NCBI RefSeq assembly: GCF_024323335.1 | Contig: NC_066581.1 | Span: 430,484,136 to 430,548,135 of the forward strand | Length of the DNA: 64,000 bases | Origin: Lathyrus oleraceus | Taxonomy: Eukaryota > Streptophyta > Magnoliopsida > Fabales > Fabaceae | Direction of reading: 5' to 3' | In this document: positions 1 to 12,299 of the stretch, in pieces | How positions within the stretch are numbered: the stretch's first letter is position 1 | Layout of the letters: each line of letters starts with the position of its first letter | The notes under the pieces: generated by a model | What the model was told of the DNA's origin: nothing | What the model saw: only the letters and a program-made list of their open reading frames with translations | Database searches by the model: none | Program-made: the position numbers and the translations under genes

Positions 1-180
1 TAAGTATTTCCATGTCGAGTCCACGAGTTTTGTTGCCACTGTATTAATTCATCCGTGATTGGATTCAATACACACTGAAATGAAAAACTGAATCGACTCA
101 TACCTTTTTGGAGTCAATACAAACTGCAAATGTATTGACTCTAAACTCCTATAAATCGATACATCATGAGAAGAAATAGA
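1..180. repeat. Degenerate ATCGATACAT-type word cluster
   Basis: Short words such as AATCGATACATC, GTATTGACTC and AATCGACTCATAC recur here. They resemble the palindromic words found in the LTRs and upstream of the third ORF in the complete copia element (near 51720-52075 and 54255-54485). They may be what is left of the corresponding cluster in this older copy. The match is loose. Confidence 0.4.
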
Positions 181-1289
181 AATATTTATAAATGAAGACA
201 TTCTCAAGACCTAAGATGAATTTAGTGAAGGTATTCATTATGGACTTAATAGAATTCATGCAAAAAATGACAGTTTTCTTGTGAAAATAAGTAAACAACA
301 TGCTCAAACAAAAATATCATCAAAATGTAAATAATTTTTAATATGAAATGCATATGAGACAATATCATGAAGCCACTATACACTTATAGTTTGAAAAACA
401 CAAAGTTTTTCAATGAAGTTTTTAGAAGTGGGCACAATGAGGTTGATCATATAACATATTTATCACACATTTTAGAGCACAACAAGCAATAATATAAGAC
501 ATGGCATACAAGTAGTACATGTAGTTTAAAATAAACTTATGCACAAAGAAAAAAGAGAAACAATATTACCTTACAGACGAAAGATGGAGGAAGTAATCAC
601 TTACACATCTTTTACTTATATAGCCAATGATGAAATACCTTTGTTATCAAATTGAGTTAATCCAATATGTTTTCACAAATACACTTGGTACATATATATT
701 GATGATCTCACAAATGTAGGAAAAAGTCCCACATAATGATTTTAACTCAAATAACATGCCCTTAGGCTAATGCTCAACTAAGAGGAGAACTTAGTGATTT
801 AAGATAAGAATTGAGACACAATTTAAGAGATAACTGAAAAATACTTATCTAAAAGTGTATAGTCACACTTTTGGTCAAGTTTTGAAGATATTGTATAAGA
901 CTTGTCTTCTCTTGATTTGATGGTCATCTTTTCTCCTCCTCAAGTTCTACCATTTTCGGGTGATCAATCTATCTTTGGTGACTTTGAGTATGTATTCTAA
1001 AGATCCATATGCATCATGAAAAAGAAAAAACCTTTCCTGGTGTTTATCGGATACAATACATCACAAGTGATTTATACAACATTAATAATAACAAGTAATC
1101 TCAAGCAATTATAATATCAAAGATAGTAGTGAAATGAGGATTTACCTACACTACCTATTTCACAATTTAGTACTTATATTTATTAACTTCATAGGTCACA
1201 ACATCCTTATTGTTTGCCACAAAGTCAGTGAATAAGGAGATGTTACCTTTTAAATTCCTTGAGCTTTACTTGTTAAGATCCCATACTCT

Positions 1290-1752
1290 CCTCAAGGAGT
1301 CAAGACATTTTCCCTACAAAATCAATCATTAATGATAGGTACCCAATTATCATTGGGTCCTTGAGGGTGAGTGGAAATATTGTTTCATTTGGGAAACCAT
1401 TGAAATACATCTTTAGGAATAAAAAATCTCCTAAATTTGCATTTAGAAATGGTATGGCTTTTCTTACAACAATAGTGACAAGTCAACTGATGATGTGAAT
1501 GACTTTCGCTATTAGATTCTATTACCCAAAATTGTACTTCTTATACGACACACTTAAAGATCTTTTGGACTTTGTAGGATTAACAGCGAAGGTGACCTTT
1601 GGTTCTAAATCCTTGTTTAATTTGGATTTTAGAGTATTAACGCAGTTTTGCCAAATGTGACAAGTTTCACAACCAAACCAATAAGATTTCTCGTCCTCAA
1701 CATCAAATTTTGAAGCATATAACATTGATTGCTTAAGAGCTTCCATTTGTTT
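1290..1752 (-). pseudogene. Copia gag-protease linker remnant
   Basis: The minus-strand translation resembles the linker at 57911-58384 of the complete element. It includes a CDACHIWQ-like stretch (here CETCHIWQN, from an open segment at 1522-1746) and the segment around the basic GTxxHCxF-type knuckle. The DNA text near 1337-1480 also aligns by eye with 57934-58075. Several frame breaks are present. No catalytic protease residues are visible. Confidence 0.65.
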
Positions 1753-1905
1753 TTAAGTTTCTAAAATTTTGGTTTCTAAGTATCAAAAAATTCTTTTATT
1801 TGAAGCCAACCATTTAAAATCATCTATGACTTCACCATATATATTTTCAAAAGTAATTTGTAATTCAGAATAATACATTTCATCAATACTACATTTAAAA
1901 TCCTT

Positions 1906-2557
1906 TTATTTGTTCTTTTCTTTATTTATCTTCTTCTCATTCTTATCTAAGCAAATGAGCTCTTGCTCATGTTCTTCAAACTTACCAAACAAATTAGTAG
2001 TGCCTAACGTCAATAGGTTGTTAGATTTCTCGATAGAGGTGAACTTAGGTTGCAATTCCCCATTAAGACATCTCAAAATTTTGTTAGTAGCAATATGAAT
2101 GGAAATCGATTTACCAAGTGCATTCAAATAGTTTACAAGACGAGTGAACATATTTTGTATATCGAAAATGGTTTCACCGTGCTTCATATAAAAGAGTTCA
2201 AACTCTTGATTCAAAGTATTATTTCTTGGTCGTTTGACTTCATTTGTGCTGTCATGGGAAACTTTTAATGAGTCTGATACTACTTTAGCGGTTTTGCAAT
2301 GAGAAACATAGTAATATTCATCAACTCCTAAAGCGGATATTAGAATATTCCTTGCTTTCAAATCATAAGACCAATTTTTCTAATCATTTGTATTCTGTTG
2401 TGCTTATGATTAAGGTACAACAACACCATCCATATAGGTCATGGTAATTTCAAACGGACCATTTTGGATGGTGTTCCATACAATCCTTCCAATAACCACA
2501 GTTTTCAACATTAAAAACCGGTGTTATATTATACACCCCTTTAGTTTCGAAATCCAT
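1906..2557 (-). pseudogene. Copia gag (UBN2-type) pseudogene
   Basis: The probable start is the ATG at 2557, matching the start I favour in the complete copy (59698). The N-terminal part has stops near 2370-2480. From 2361 a 151-residue stretch is open and matches the complete gag over the segment that begins LISALGVDEYY, which in plant copia gag is the UBN2-type region. The lysine-rich tail is short and the CCHC knuckle is absent. It cannot encode a working capsid protein. Confidence 0.8.
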
Positions 2558-2600
2558 AACGTAATAAGTGAATTTGAAGCACAAGATAAATCGGTGCTTG

Positions 2601-2608
2601 TGATACCA
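2601..2608 (-). other. Primer binding site, initiator tRNA-Met type (decayed)
   Basis: The minus strand reads TGGTATCA directly after the LTR end (CTAACA, with a two-base gap), as in the complete element. This is the core of the usual tRNA-iMet primer site of plant copia elements. Confidence 0.7.
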
Positions 2609-2610
2609 TT

Positions 2611-3130
2611 TGTTAGACGAGAGTATCGATCTAGAAGGGGGGTTGAATAGATCGCGAAATAAAAAAGTTCTTCAATTAAAATTCTTGTTTGAAAAATATT
2701 TGCAATGGCAAGCAAAAGGAAACTCGAATCGACACTCGTCTATCTGAACTGTTGTTGGTAGAATCAGATATTGTATAAACCGTAATGAAGTTAGACAAAT
2801 GATGAGAAATAAATTCATTACGTTTAAGAAAATACATTTGAATTAAATCACACAATGTTAAAACGATTTCCATTGAAATAGAAAAATAAACTGGACTAAG
2901 GGATTTTATCAAACACATAATGTGCAATCAATTTATCAAACACTTGGTGTACAATACATACCAAGCTTAAATCCCATTGTGTTGATAGTATGCAAATCCA
3001 ATAGAAACTGTTTAGATTGAATTTGTGTTATAAAAATATTTTAAGATACTTCAAGACAGACAAAAATTTTCAAGTAATCAAAATGCTCACTAAGTATATT
3101 ATCAAATTGTAGATATATATATCAACACAA
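2611..3130 (-). repeat. 5' LTR fragment of the old copia element
   Basis: The segment begins TGTTAGACGAGAG and continues with the phrase 'gggggttgaatagatcgcgaaa', which is close to the inner end of the 1621-bp LTRs of the complete element. Similarity fades toward 3130, where the LTR seems truncated. The 320 bases after it (3131-3449) are AT-rich, with runs of A and T, and show nothing I can name. Confidence 0.6.
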
Positions 3131-3449
3131 CCAGATTCCAACCAAGTTCATTTAGAAGGGCCTCTAGGGCCTAACATTATACTTTCATTCACTTGGGCCT
3201 ATTCCAGCCCCGATTTCGTTTAAGACACCCCATGCCCAACTTGCTTTTTTTTGGTTTATTTTTAGTTTAAAAAAAAGAGAGAACAAATATAAAAGAAGAA
3301 TAAACAATTTTATTAAATAAAAAATAGACACATTTTGAGTTTTTTCAATAACCTTTTATTTTATTTCAATTTTTTATTTTACTTTATTAAAACCAAAAAT
3401 AAACTAAAAATAGTTTAATTTTTTATAGATATATATACGTTAGGGTTTG

Positions 3450-4274
3450 TCTCATATAATTATATTTTTCAAAAGACCATTGACTTCCCCTTGAGACTTA
3501 GTATTTGGCAATAATTTTGACTAATGTTTTGCTTGAATAGTTTGATACATGTTTGGATGTGTAATTGCTTGCATGTCTGTGTATGCTACTTGTTATTTAT
3601 GTTGATTATATGCCATATTTGATTGTATGTAGACCTTTAATTGTTAAACAAGAAAAAAATGACTTAATAAAATCAATCTTTCAAAAATAAAAACACTTGG
3701 TCGAACACCAAGTTCCATTTTCAAAAATAAATGGTCCACGTCATGTTTCCACCATTCCCACTCCAAATCCTTTTCAACCATGAATCATTTTCTCAAACAT
3801 TTCACTTTCAAATCATTATTCAAACCCTAAAACCACTTCAAAACTTTTTTATATAACCACAAATAAAACGCGTGATGCAACATCAATCTCCTTTCTCAAG
3901 CGAACTAAAGGTGAATAACCATTAACAACTTTGACTCTTTTTCATAACAAAATTGGAATGAAAGAACTACCTAGGTGTAAAATCCAGTCATAGTCCCGAG
4001 TACTAGACCCAAGCTGTAAAATCTTGTAAGTCATAAATATTCTACTTCCAACCTAAAAATACCTTAAACACATTCAAACCATTTTTACTTTTGAAATTCA
4101 TTCAAAACCTTGTTCAAACGAAATATATTTTGTCTTGAGACGATGCTAGACAATACTTCATTCACAATCGCGTGAGTTGAGATAAGTGGTATTTTCCCAT
4201 GAATATTGATTTGTAAATCCATTCTTAGCCAAATATTTCCCACCAAGAAAAACGACAGTATTGACAAATCATAT
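3450..4274 (+). repeat. Ogre-like LTR fragment
   Basis: The stretch near 4110-4230 (cgaaatatattttgtcttgagacgatgc, then the words around 'atgaatattgatttgtaaatccatt') matches 17650-17760, which lies in the LTR of Ogre fragment C. It has no LTR end and no primer site, and it runs directly into Athila gag at about 4275, so the join is a rearrangement breakpoint. Confidence 0.6.
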
Positions 4275-5372
4275 AAATACGTTTAAACAAGCCAGAGGAG
4301 AATCACTTTTTGATGCATGGGAAAGATGATACTATATCCTCATCATGGATTGGAATAATGGATTATAATCCATACCTTCTAAAATGGTCTTCTATACAAC
4401 ACAAGAATGACCATAGACGTTACTGTTGGCGGAGCCCTAATGAAAAATCCCATCGATGAAGCTTACCAGCTTATCAAAAGAAAAATCTCCCAAAATCATT
4501 ACCAATGGGGAACTAAATGATTTCAAGTAGAGAAAACCCAACAGAAAGAAGGAATGTTTAAATCCAATGGAATTAATCACATAAATGCTAAGGCCGAGAC
4601 ACTTAGCCAAAAGATCAACAACTTAACTATAACCACTTCAGCCATCGTGGCTACTATAGCCCTAAACTATGAAATTTGTGGAGTCCAAGGACATATAGCC
4701 ATTGATTGCTAAATATTGACTAGAACTGTGCCAGACCATGTCAACTATGCGCAAGGAAATCCCTATTCCAACACCTATAATATTAGATGGAAGAACCATT
4801 CAAACTTTTTCTACAAGAGCAATACCGCATTATTTGCGCCAAGTCGTCCACCTTCAAACCCTCTAGGTTTTCAAAACGGAGCCCCTACCGTTCTTCCTGC
4901 TCATAGAAAGTCAAACTTATAACGTTTGAGGGAAAACTTCGTTGCATCTCAGACCCAGAAAAACAAAGAGTTCATAAATCAAAACAATCATACTAACGAG
5001 TTAGTAAAACAAATGGCAAACAAGGTTGAATCCATATCTACATATAACAAGATGCTTGAGACTCAAATATCTCAAGTTTCCCAGCAACAAGAGGCTACTG
5101 CTGCCCCAACTGGCATATTTCCAAGCCAACCTCATCCAAATCCTAAGGGACATGAAAATGCTATCACAATACTAAGTGGGACATATTTAGATGGACCAAA
5201 ACACCCAAGAGTTGAAAACCCTATGATGTATAAAAGAGTAGAGGACGAACCTGAGAAAGTAACTGATGAGAATCAAGTGGGAAAACCAATAGTAGGTAAT
5301 AAAGGGACTATCACTAATAAAGATGTTATTGAGAAAGAGAAACCCTATATACCTCCACCTCAGTATTAACCA
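4275..5372 (+). pseudogene. Athila gag pseudogene
   Basis: The reading starts mid-protein with a SLFDAWER-like segment, then a region rich in AYQLIK and HYQW motifs, a knuckle-like CGVQGHIAIDC with a stop directly after it, and a long coiled tail (ISQVSQQQ, 4926-5369). At least four in-frame stops are present. Gag would form the virus-like particle. The N-terminus is lost at the breakpoint with the Ogre LTR fragment. Confidence 0.8.
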
Positions 5373-5849
5373 AAGATACCATACCCTCAAAGACTAGCTA
5401 AATCTAAGAATGAGGGCCAATTTAAGAAATTCATCGAGCTCCTAAAACAATTTCATGTTATTATACCTTTCACTGAGGCCATTACTCAAAATTCTCTCAT
5501 ATGCTAAGTTCCTAAAAGAGATTATGTCAAATAAGAAGAAACTTGAAGATGACGAGAACGTGGCACTCACTGCAGAGTGTAATGCCATTATCCTAAATAA
5601 CAAGCCACCCAAATTGAAAGACCTTGCTAGCTTTATATTCCTTGTGTAATAGGCAAGTTTTTCTTACACAAGGCATTATGTGAATACCTAGGTTGGTATA
5701 AGAGGACAAGGATGAATACCATCACCAATATATTGATGATGGCCTGAGAGAATGCTTAGCACTTACACCCGACCATATGCCAATCCCTAAGAAGGCATTA
5801 GTAGAACTTAAGGTATTACCCAAAAATTTAAGATATGAGTTTCTTGATG
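5373..5849 (+). pseudogene. Athila protease region, active site missing
   Basis: The flanks of the retropepsin domain can be followed: KFIELLKQF near 5428-5455 and a DLASFIF segment at 5620-5640. The expected Asp-(Leu/Thr)-Gly-Ala catalytic loop is absent. The text jumps at about 5680 from the domain entry to the RT linker. I infer an internal deletion plus frameshifts. Confidence 0.65.
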
Positions 5850-6925
5850 AATGACCTGATCGCTCGATTATAGTTAGTGTTATTCTTAATAAAGAAGAAA
5901 CCGAGAAACTCTTTGCGGTGTTAAAAAAATATCATACAACTTTAAGTTATAACATTTCCGATATAGAAGGGATAAGTCCCACTGTGTGCATGCATAAAAT
6001 TATGCTAGAAGAGGACTCTAACACCTCTAAAGAGCATCAGAGGAGGATAAATCTTATCATGAGAGATATAGTCAGGAAGGAATTACTAAAGTTACTAGAT
6101 GCGAGAATAATATACCCAATCTCAGACAATCAATGAGTTAGCCTAGTTCACGTCATCCCAAAGAAAGGAGGTGTAACAATTGTTAAAAATGACTAGGGGA
6201 AATATTTAGCTAAACGTACAAAAATTGGATGGCGTATGTGTATATGTTATAGAAAAGTAAACAAAACAACTCGGATGGACCATTTTCCCCTTCCATTCGT
6301 TGATCAAATGCTCGAACGTTTAGCTAGACACTCATACTTTTTTCTATTTAGATGGATACTCAGGATTTTTCCAAATTCCAAATCACCCAGGTGGCCAAGA
6401 GAAGACTACTTTTACATGTCCATATGGAACTTTCGCCTACCGTCGAATGCCATTAAGACTATGCAATGCTCTCGCAACCTTCCAGAGATGTATAATGGCA
6501 AGATTTGCAGACTTCCTAGATGATATCATGTAGGGTTTTATGGATGATTTTTTCATTTTTGGATCTAGTTTTTATGGATGCCTCGCTAACTTAGAAAAGG
6601 TTCTGGAAAGGTGCATGAAGATCAACCTAGTACTAAATTTGAAAAAATGCCACTTCATGGTGAAGGAAGGCATATTCCTAGGACATATAGTGTCTGAAAG
6701 ACGAATTGAGGTTGATAAAGCTAAGATAGAGGTCATTGAGAAACTCCAGCCACCTAAAACAATTAGAGAGGTTAGAGATTTTCTTGGACACGCCGGTTTC
6801 TACCTAAGTTTTATTAAAGACTTCTCTAAGATTACTAAACCGTTGACTAGTCTTCTGATGAAAGATGCTGAATTCAACTTCAATGAAAAATGCTTTGAGT
6901 CTTTTAATCTCCTTAAGCGCGCATT
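5850..6925 (+). pseudogene. Athila reverse transcriptase pseudogene
   Basis: Recognisable RT segments run from MRDIVRKELLKLLDA (near 6060-6105) through a stretch of VIPKKGG, DHFPLPF and EDYFYM to the catalytic MDDF at 6540-6551 and the thumb (GHIVSE, LGHAGFY). Stops occur at 6134, 6195 and near 6535, and there are frame changes in the fingers/palm. The enzyme would copy element RNA into DNA; this copy cannot. Confidence 0.85.
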
Positions 6926-7290
6926 AATCTTCATCCATATTATGCAAGCTCCTGATTGGAGCCAACCATTCGAGATTATGTGTGATGCAAGTGACTATGT
7001 TGTAGGCATTGTCTAGGGACAACGTAAAGATAATAAACTACATGTCATATACTACGCAAGAAGAACCTTAGACGCTCCTCAAATGAATTATGCAACTACT
7101 AAGAAAGAACTTTTAGCTGTAGTGTTCACAATCGATAAATCCCATTCTTATTTGGTAGGATCCATAATCATCATCTACACATACCATATTGCTATAAGAT
7201 GTTTATTAAGAAAGAAGGATTCAAAACCAAGATTACTTTATTGGATCTTATTTTTAAGAGAATTCCATTTGGAAATTTGAGACAAGAAGG
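6926..7290 (+). pseudogene. Athila RNase H pseudogene
   Basis: The translation has the MCDASDY entry (first catalytic Asp), YYARRTL, the KKELLAVVF helix and a truncated end at HLEI. A TAG at 7014 interrupts it. A nearly identical copy sits at 27672-28073, so both come from the same family. Confidence 0.85.
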
Positions 7291-7301
7291 GAACCGAAAA
7301 C

Positions 7302-8475
7302 ATGGTAGCTGACCACCTATCAAGGCTAGAGGATCTAAAACTAGAACATGGACCCATAAATGACCATTTTACTTATGACAAACTGGTCACATCAGTTGAC
7401 ATCAAAGGAATGAGTTATGATCACTACCATGAATATCTTAAGGAACAATACGTAAACATTGAGAACGAGATAAAAGAGGAAGTCGCCTTAGTACCCAAGA
7501 TTGTACCCTGGTATGTTGACTACGTAAACTATCTAACGACTAAAGTTCTTCCTTCTGATATGACCTACCAAAAGAAGAAGAGATTCTTCCATGACCTAAA
7601 ACATTTTTATTGGGATGAACCCCTCCTCTTCAAAAGTGGAACTGATGGCATTTTTCCCCATTGCGTTCCTGAGGAGGAAATCAAAAGCATTATAAACCAA
7701 TGTCGTTCCTCTCCTTACGGAGGGCATGCAAGCACGTCAAAGACATGCACTAGGATTCTTCAAGCTAGCCTTTATTGGTCTACCATATGACGCAACTTCC
7801 ATTATATGGTCGTGAAGTATGACCGTTGCCAACGCACCAAAGACATTTCAAGATGTGATGAAATGCCTTTGAACAACATATTAGAGGCTGAGATTTTTTG
7901 ATGTATGAGGTATAGATTTTATGGGTTCGTTGCCATCGTCAATGGGAAATAAATATATACTCGTAGTTATTGATTATGTATCCAAATGGATAGAGTCCAT
8001 TTTCTGTCCAACAAACGATGCACGAGTAGTTATCAAAATGTTTAAAAATAACATTTTCCCCAAATTTGGGAATACCTAGGTTGGTAATAAGTGATGGAGG
8101 ATTGCATTTCATATCTAAGATATTTGAGAAGATCCTACACAAGTATGGGGTAAGACATCGAGTAGCTACACCTTACCACCCCCAGACCAGTGGTCAAGTA
8201 GAGGTTTATAACAGAGAGGTCAAACTTATTCTAGAAAAGACTATGCAACCTCTAGAAAGGATTGGTTAGCTAAGCTAAATGAAGAATTATGGGCGTATAG
8301 GATGGTATATAAGAACTAGTACTCCTTTTGAACTCTAGATTAATGTTATTTCCAGGAAAGATTTGTTCTCGTTGGTCATGAGCGTTTGAAGTAGTAAAAG
8401 CTATGCAATATGGAATAGTCGAAATATGGAGTAAGTCAACATGACCATTTATAGTAAATGGGCAGAGGGTCAAGC
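7302..8475 (+). pseudogene. Athila integrase pseudogene
   Basis: The zinc-finger half is open from 7302 to 7790 (SPYGGHAS, RILQASLYW). The core follows, with breaks: a VIDYVSKWI segment near 7960, LVISDGG with the second catalytic Asp near 8090, and [14 protein letters not shown] with the catalytic Glu at about 8200-8215. The CxxC motif near 7820-7835 is disrupted (YDRCQRT reading). Frame changes occur near 7790, 8050 and 8268. Confidence 0.85.
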
Positions 8476-8590
8476 ATTATCACAGTGATGATGAAATATA
8501 TCACTATGCTAGTTCGAAATTTTATGAGCCACTTGCTAGTTCACCCGAGGGGTGAGTTTAAAAGCACGTCGAGCTAACGACATAAAACAA

Positions 8591-8618
8591 AGGCACTGCG
8601 TGGGAGGTAACCCGTGAG
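8591..8618 (+). promoter_or_regulatory. Conserved pol-env junction motif, copy 1
   Basis: The words GGCACTGCGTGGGAGG and TAACCCGTGAG follow the end of pol. The same motif recurs at 10083-10109 in this element and at 24891-24917 (minus strand) in Athila B, always between pol or an env-like region and the next env-like region. Its role is unknown; conservation in noncoding sequence suggests an RNA-level or promoter element. Confidence 0.6.
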
Positions 8619-8759
8619 TTTCTTTTTATTATTCCTTATCCAAACAAATAAATGGAAAAATTTAAACCTTGTTGAACATTTCATTAACTTTCTTCAAGTT
8701 TTAATTTTTTTAGGTCACCTACATTCTCCTTAGCACAAATTTTTCCACTAACAAATTAT

Positions 8760-9893
8760 TTGAGAATGAAACACGTTGACAACGTGAGGATATCTTTCAA
8801 GGACGATTCTTAGAGAAGGTGTTATAAAGTCTTATCTCAACGGACCATCTTTCTAACCCGTTATCCATATTTTCAGTGCCTAGCCATATTAAGACTCAGA
8901 GATAATGTTAGATATATGTTTAACCAAATCAGCTAAGATCAGTTCTTAATTTCCAAACATCCAACTTACTAGAACCTCACCCTAGAGTTTATAAGTTCTA
9001 TCCATTACAACCCTCATCGAGGACTAGGATAAAATAGAGGCTTAACCACCTTTAGGCTATTCAGACTTACCTATAATTTTAACCACTGTGAATTAGCTAA
9101 AATGTTAGGATTCTAGCATAGACCTCATGTTTTTACTAAGGTACCAAGCGATGATGGTTTTGGGCTAGCCTCATTGAGGATTTCCCACATGACTATGAGA
9201 GAATAAAATCTACCATCATCCATTACCCAACCATTAGGTGCTTCCAAATGGTTTTAGCTCAAACACTCTTTGGAAAGTGTGAAAACATGGAACCAGTTAC
9301 TAAAGAAGAATTATTCATCATATTCAGTGTTTTCCAGTCTCGCCCCATATACCCAGTAGCCTTCTTGCTTTCCAATTTAGATAAAATTGCTAACTCACCC
9401 AGATAGCCTTAGCTTTAGGCCTCTGGAACCAAATAACACACTTAGTTCCTATATGCGACCACAACCTGATAGATATTGAGCATTATTTAAATACAATTTT
9501 AGTGAGGCCAGAGGGCCCAAATGAATTCAAGATACTAATTGCTATTGAAGTTGTCCATCATTTTTTCGTTCCAGATCTTGAAAGAACGAGTGTCCACAAC
9601 TGTGAGAACTAGCTATACCGATTAGAAGATCAGGGAGAGACGCCAGCACCACCTAAGACTCCTCTATCATATATTTCTTCTTCATCTTCTTTTGCAGGTC
9701 TGCTAAATGGGCATAATGTTGCCTATGAGCTTAATAGCCTTCGACGATAAGTCAAAACTCTTTGCCATGCAATACAAGATCAATCTAATAGAGCGACTTA
9801 GCAAGTGGACCACCTATTCCAAGAAGTTTTTTCTTTATGGAGAGCATTGGGTCAACAAGCCAAACACCGTGACACGTGAATCACCCATATCTT
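8760..9893 (+). pseudogene. First env-like third-ORF remnant of Athila A
   Basis: One frame gives coherent sequence from about 9400 to 9893: ALALGLWNQITHLVPICDHN, a DIEHYLN stretch, and a coiled-coil tail (HAIQDQSN and QVDHLFQEVF near 9760-9840). This resembles the C-terminal half of Athila-type third-ORF proteins. The upstream half is broken by many stops. It lies between two copies of the pol-env junction motif, so the region looks duplicated with 10083-12282. Confidence 0.5.
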
Positions 9894-10082
9894 TATTCTT
9901 TCCTTTTCCCATTTTCAGGAAAACATTGAGGCCAATGTTGAGTTTAGGTGTGGGGGAGGAAATATTTTCCCGTCTTGTTGAAACTTTCAATTTTTCATTA
10001 ATGTTTTTTTTCCAAAATTCTTTAAGTTTTTCTTATTAGTTATCGAGTTTCCATTTCAGTTGTGGAGCCATCGATGTTAAAT

Positions 10083-10109
10083 AAAGCACTGTGTGGGAGG
10101 CAATCCAAG
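10083..10109 (+). promoter_or_regulatory. Conserved pol-env junction motif, copy 2
   Basis: AAAGCACTGTGTGGGAGG then CAATCCAAG, a near match to 8591-8618, placed about 570 bases upstream of the second env-like ORF. Confidence 0.6.
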
Positions 10110-10284
10110 AAATTTTTATTCGATTTAATTTGAATACTTTCTTTTCATTTTCTAACTTCAAATTTTACTATATTTGTTTATTTTCCATTTCAATTCTTTA
10201 AGTTTTCCAAAATTTTGCACTATTATTTATGATGTAGGACAAAAAAAATCAAAAATCCCAAAAAGGTCAACAAAAATGCTCCAA

Positions 10285-10412
10285 AACATACATGGCACTC
10301 GCCACACACCCTTGGTGTTTGCCACGACCTTCACCAGTGAAAATCCCAACTTCCAAGTGCATGGCATTTGCTACACACCTCATGGTGTTTGCCATGCACA
10401 CCACACACACAA
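10285..10412 (+). repeat. GCCAC/CATGG word cluster upstream of env-like ORF (Athila A)
   Basis: Repeated inverted words such as GGTGTTTGCCAC, CATGGCATTTGC and CATGGTGTTTGCCATG occur in about 130 bases. A similar cluster lies in the 3' LTR of the same element (13450-13635). The cluster is followed by a pyrimidine-rich leader up to the ATG at 10652. Confidence 0.6.
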
Positions 10413-10651
10413 AAGTCAGTTTTAAACCCCTTTTTGCCTTTCAAACTCTATCCTCTCAACTTCTAACCACCCTCATTCACTCCTCTACTACATCCACTCA
10501 CATATATTCTCTCTTTTTCCCAAAACCTCCTTGAATCCCTCACTCTCTCACTCTTATTTAAACCTAATTCCATCATTCTCACTTCCACCATATAAAATTT
10601 ACACAAACCTTCCTCCACACCAACTTCTACTCTCTTTTCAAGTTTTCAACA

Positions 10652-12282
10652 ATGACACAAGAGGGAAATGCTGATTTCAATAGAATTATGTTTCAGGAAG
10701 GAAGAAATGGCGAAAAATAGAGGAAGATATACATAGCTTTTCTGAATCAAAAAATTGATGCTAGCAAGTACGCTGATGCTTCTTGCTTATGTGCTTTAGG
10801 ATTGTTTGATATTGTACACTAGATACTGGATAAACTAGGGTTGTCACACTTTTGCTGAAAAAATAACACTACCCATGTTAAGCTCACACTTGAGTTTCTA
10901 ATATCACTTCACTACACCACACGGGTTGGCTATACTAGCACATCAGCCACCGTTAGGTTTCATATGTTTAATATGGAATATAAGTTTATCACTGATCAAG
11001 TTATTGAAATGTTGCAATTCCCTTATAGAGAGGGCGATATTTGTGAAGCACCATTAGAAACTAATTGGTTGCATAATGTAAGTGACTGCTAGGAACAATT
11101 AATGGATTATCTTACTGATAGCTTTTAGGGTAATCTTGCAACCCGCATTCATAATCCGGCCATCCGCTATTTCCGCCAAATATTGGCAATCACTAACTTT
11201 TTACCGGAAAAACACTAATAAAATTAATGCAAAAAAAATGTTTTACATTCATGCTATTTTTGAACCAACACGGATTAATTAGGAACCCTTTTTGATAGCC
11301 CACTTATAGGCAGATCGAACTGCTTCAAAGGGCCCTATTTTTGTTGGATGGTTGATTACCTTCATAACTCGTGCCTTGGGTCTGCATATTGAACTTGCAA
11401 ACTTGGAGCCTTTGCCACCCTATTTCCTTGATCATCCCGCTTGTAGGATTATGCGCCTAATTTTAGCTAGGCCTGATTGGAGATATTTATTAATGGTTCA
11501 TAACATTATGATTTAAGGTGTTGTTTTACCTTGCTCAAACCGCACATATGTCCAAAATAGGGCTAATTGGACTTACAACATGCATGCAGAGGCTGGTACT
11601 GAACTTGAGCCCATGTACATTCCTAAGAATGTCGCTGATGATGGGGCCACATATGATGAATTTGATCTGAGAGAACAAGCCTCTCCTGCACATGAGCCCC
11701 CACCACATTATTCACCCCATATTCCTGTTTCACCTGCACATACCACACATTTTGTTTCTGACCATTTTTCATGTACTTCTTTCGGAGTCACACACGCTTC
11801 ACTTGATGACATGATCAGTGAGATGCATGCCCAGAGTGCTATGGATGCTAAGAGAGATAGTATGATCTATACCATGCATCAACAACAAACAGAGATGATG
11901 TAATATATGTGTCATATACATACATCATTCAAGCAATAGTCTCCACAGGAATATAATTATGTTACTATCATGATAACCCTTGATGATACTCTCCAGGATC
12001 TCAACCGCCAGAATGATATATATGCAGAGCCTGAAACCATGTTCTGAGCAATCCAGTAATAGCAACTTGACACGACGACACACATTCAGCTGATACGAGA
12101 ACAACAACATGATTATGCAAGACATGTTGAGCATAATATAGAAGATCTGACCGAGGGAATAACGTGACTACGGATGAGGGTGGATGACATGATACAGTAT
12201 ATGCATGCTATGGGTATGCCATCTCCCCTTCACCATGGTTGTGGAGGATATGGGAGTGATTGCGGTCGTGGAAGGCGTTGAT
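10652..12282 (+). pseudogene. Second env-like (Athila third ORF) pseudogene
   Basis: It starts at the ATG in 'caacaATGACACAAG' after a pyrimidine-rich leader. The N-terminal half reads SKYADASCLCALGLFDIVH, then LTLEFLISLHYTT and MEYKFITDQ, matching the layout of the Athila B third ORF at 23152-24209. The C-terminal part (11580-11903) is open, His/Pro rich and then Gln/Met rich. More than ten stops are present. The protein is often called env-like, but its function is not established. Confidence 0.7.
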
Positions 12283-12299
12283 TTCTTCACCAGGTTGTT

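Larger units (their letters stand above)
1..3130 (-). mobile_element. Decayed SIRE/Maximus-like Ty1/copia remnant
   Basis: Reading on the minus strand there is an LTR piece (2611-3130), a primer site, a gag pseudogene and a gag-protease linker, in the same order as the complete element at 50580-61370. Integrase and reverse transcriptase are missing, so the interior has been deleted. Many stops and small indels make this much older than the complete copy. The outer limits are uncertain because the window starts inside it. Bases 181-1100 are AT-rich and I can assign nothing there. Confidence 0.75.
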
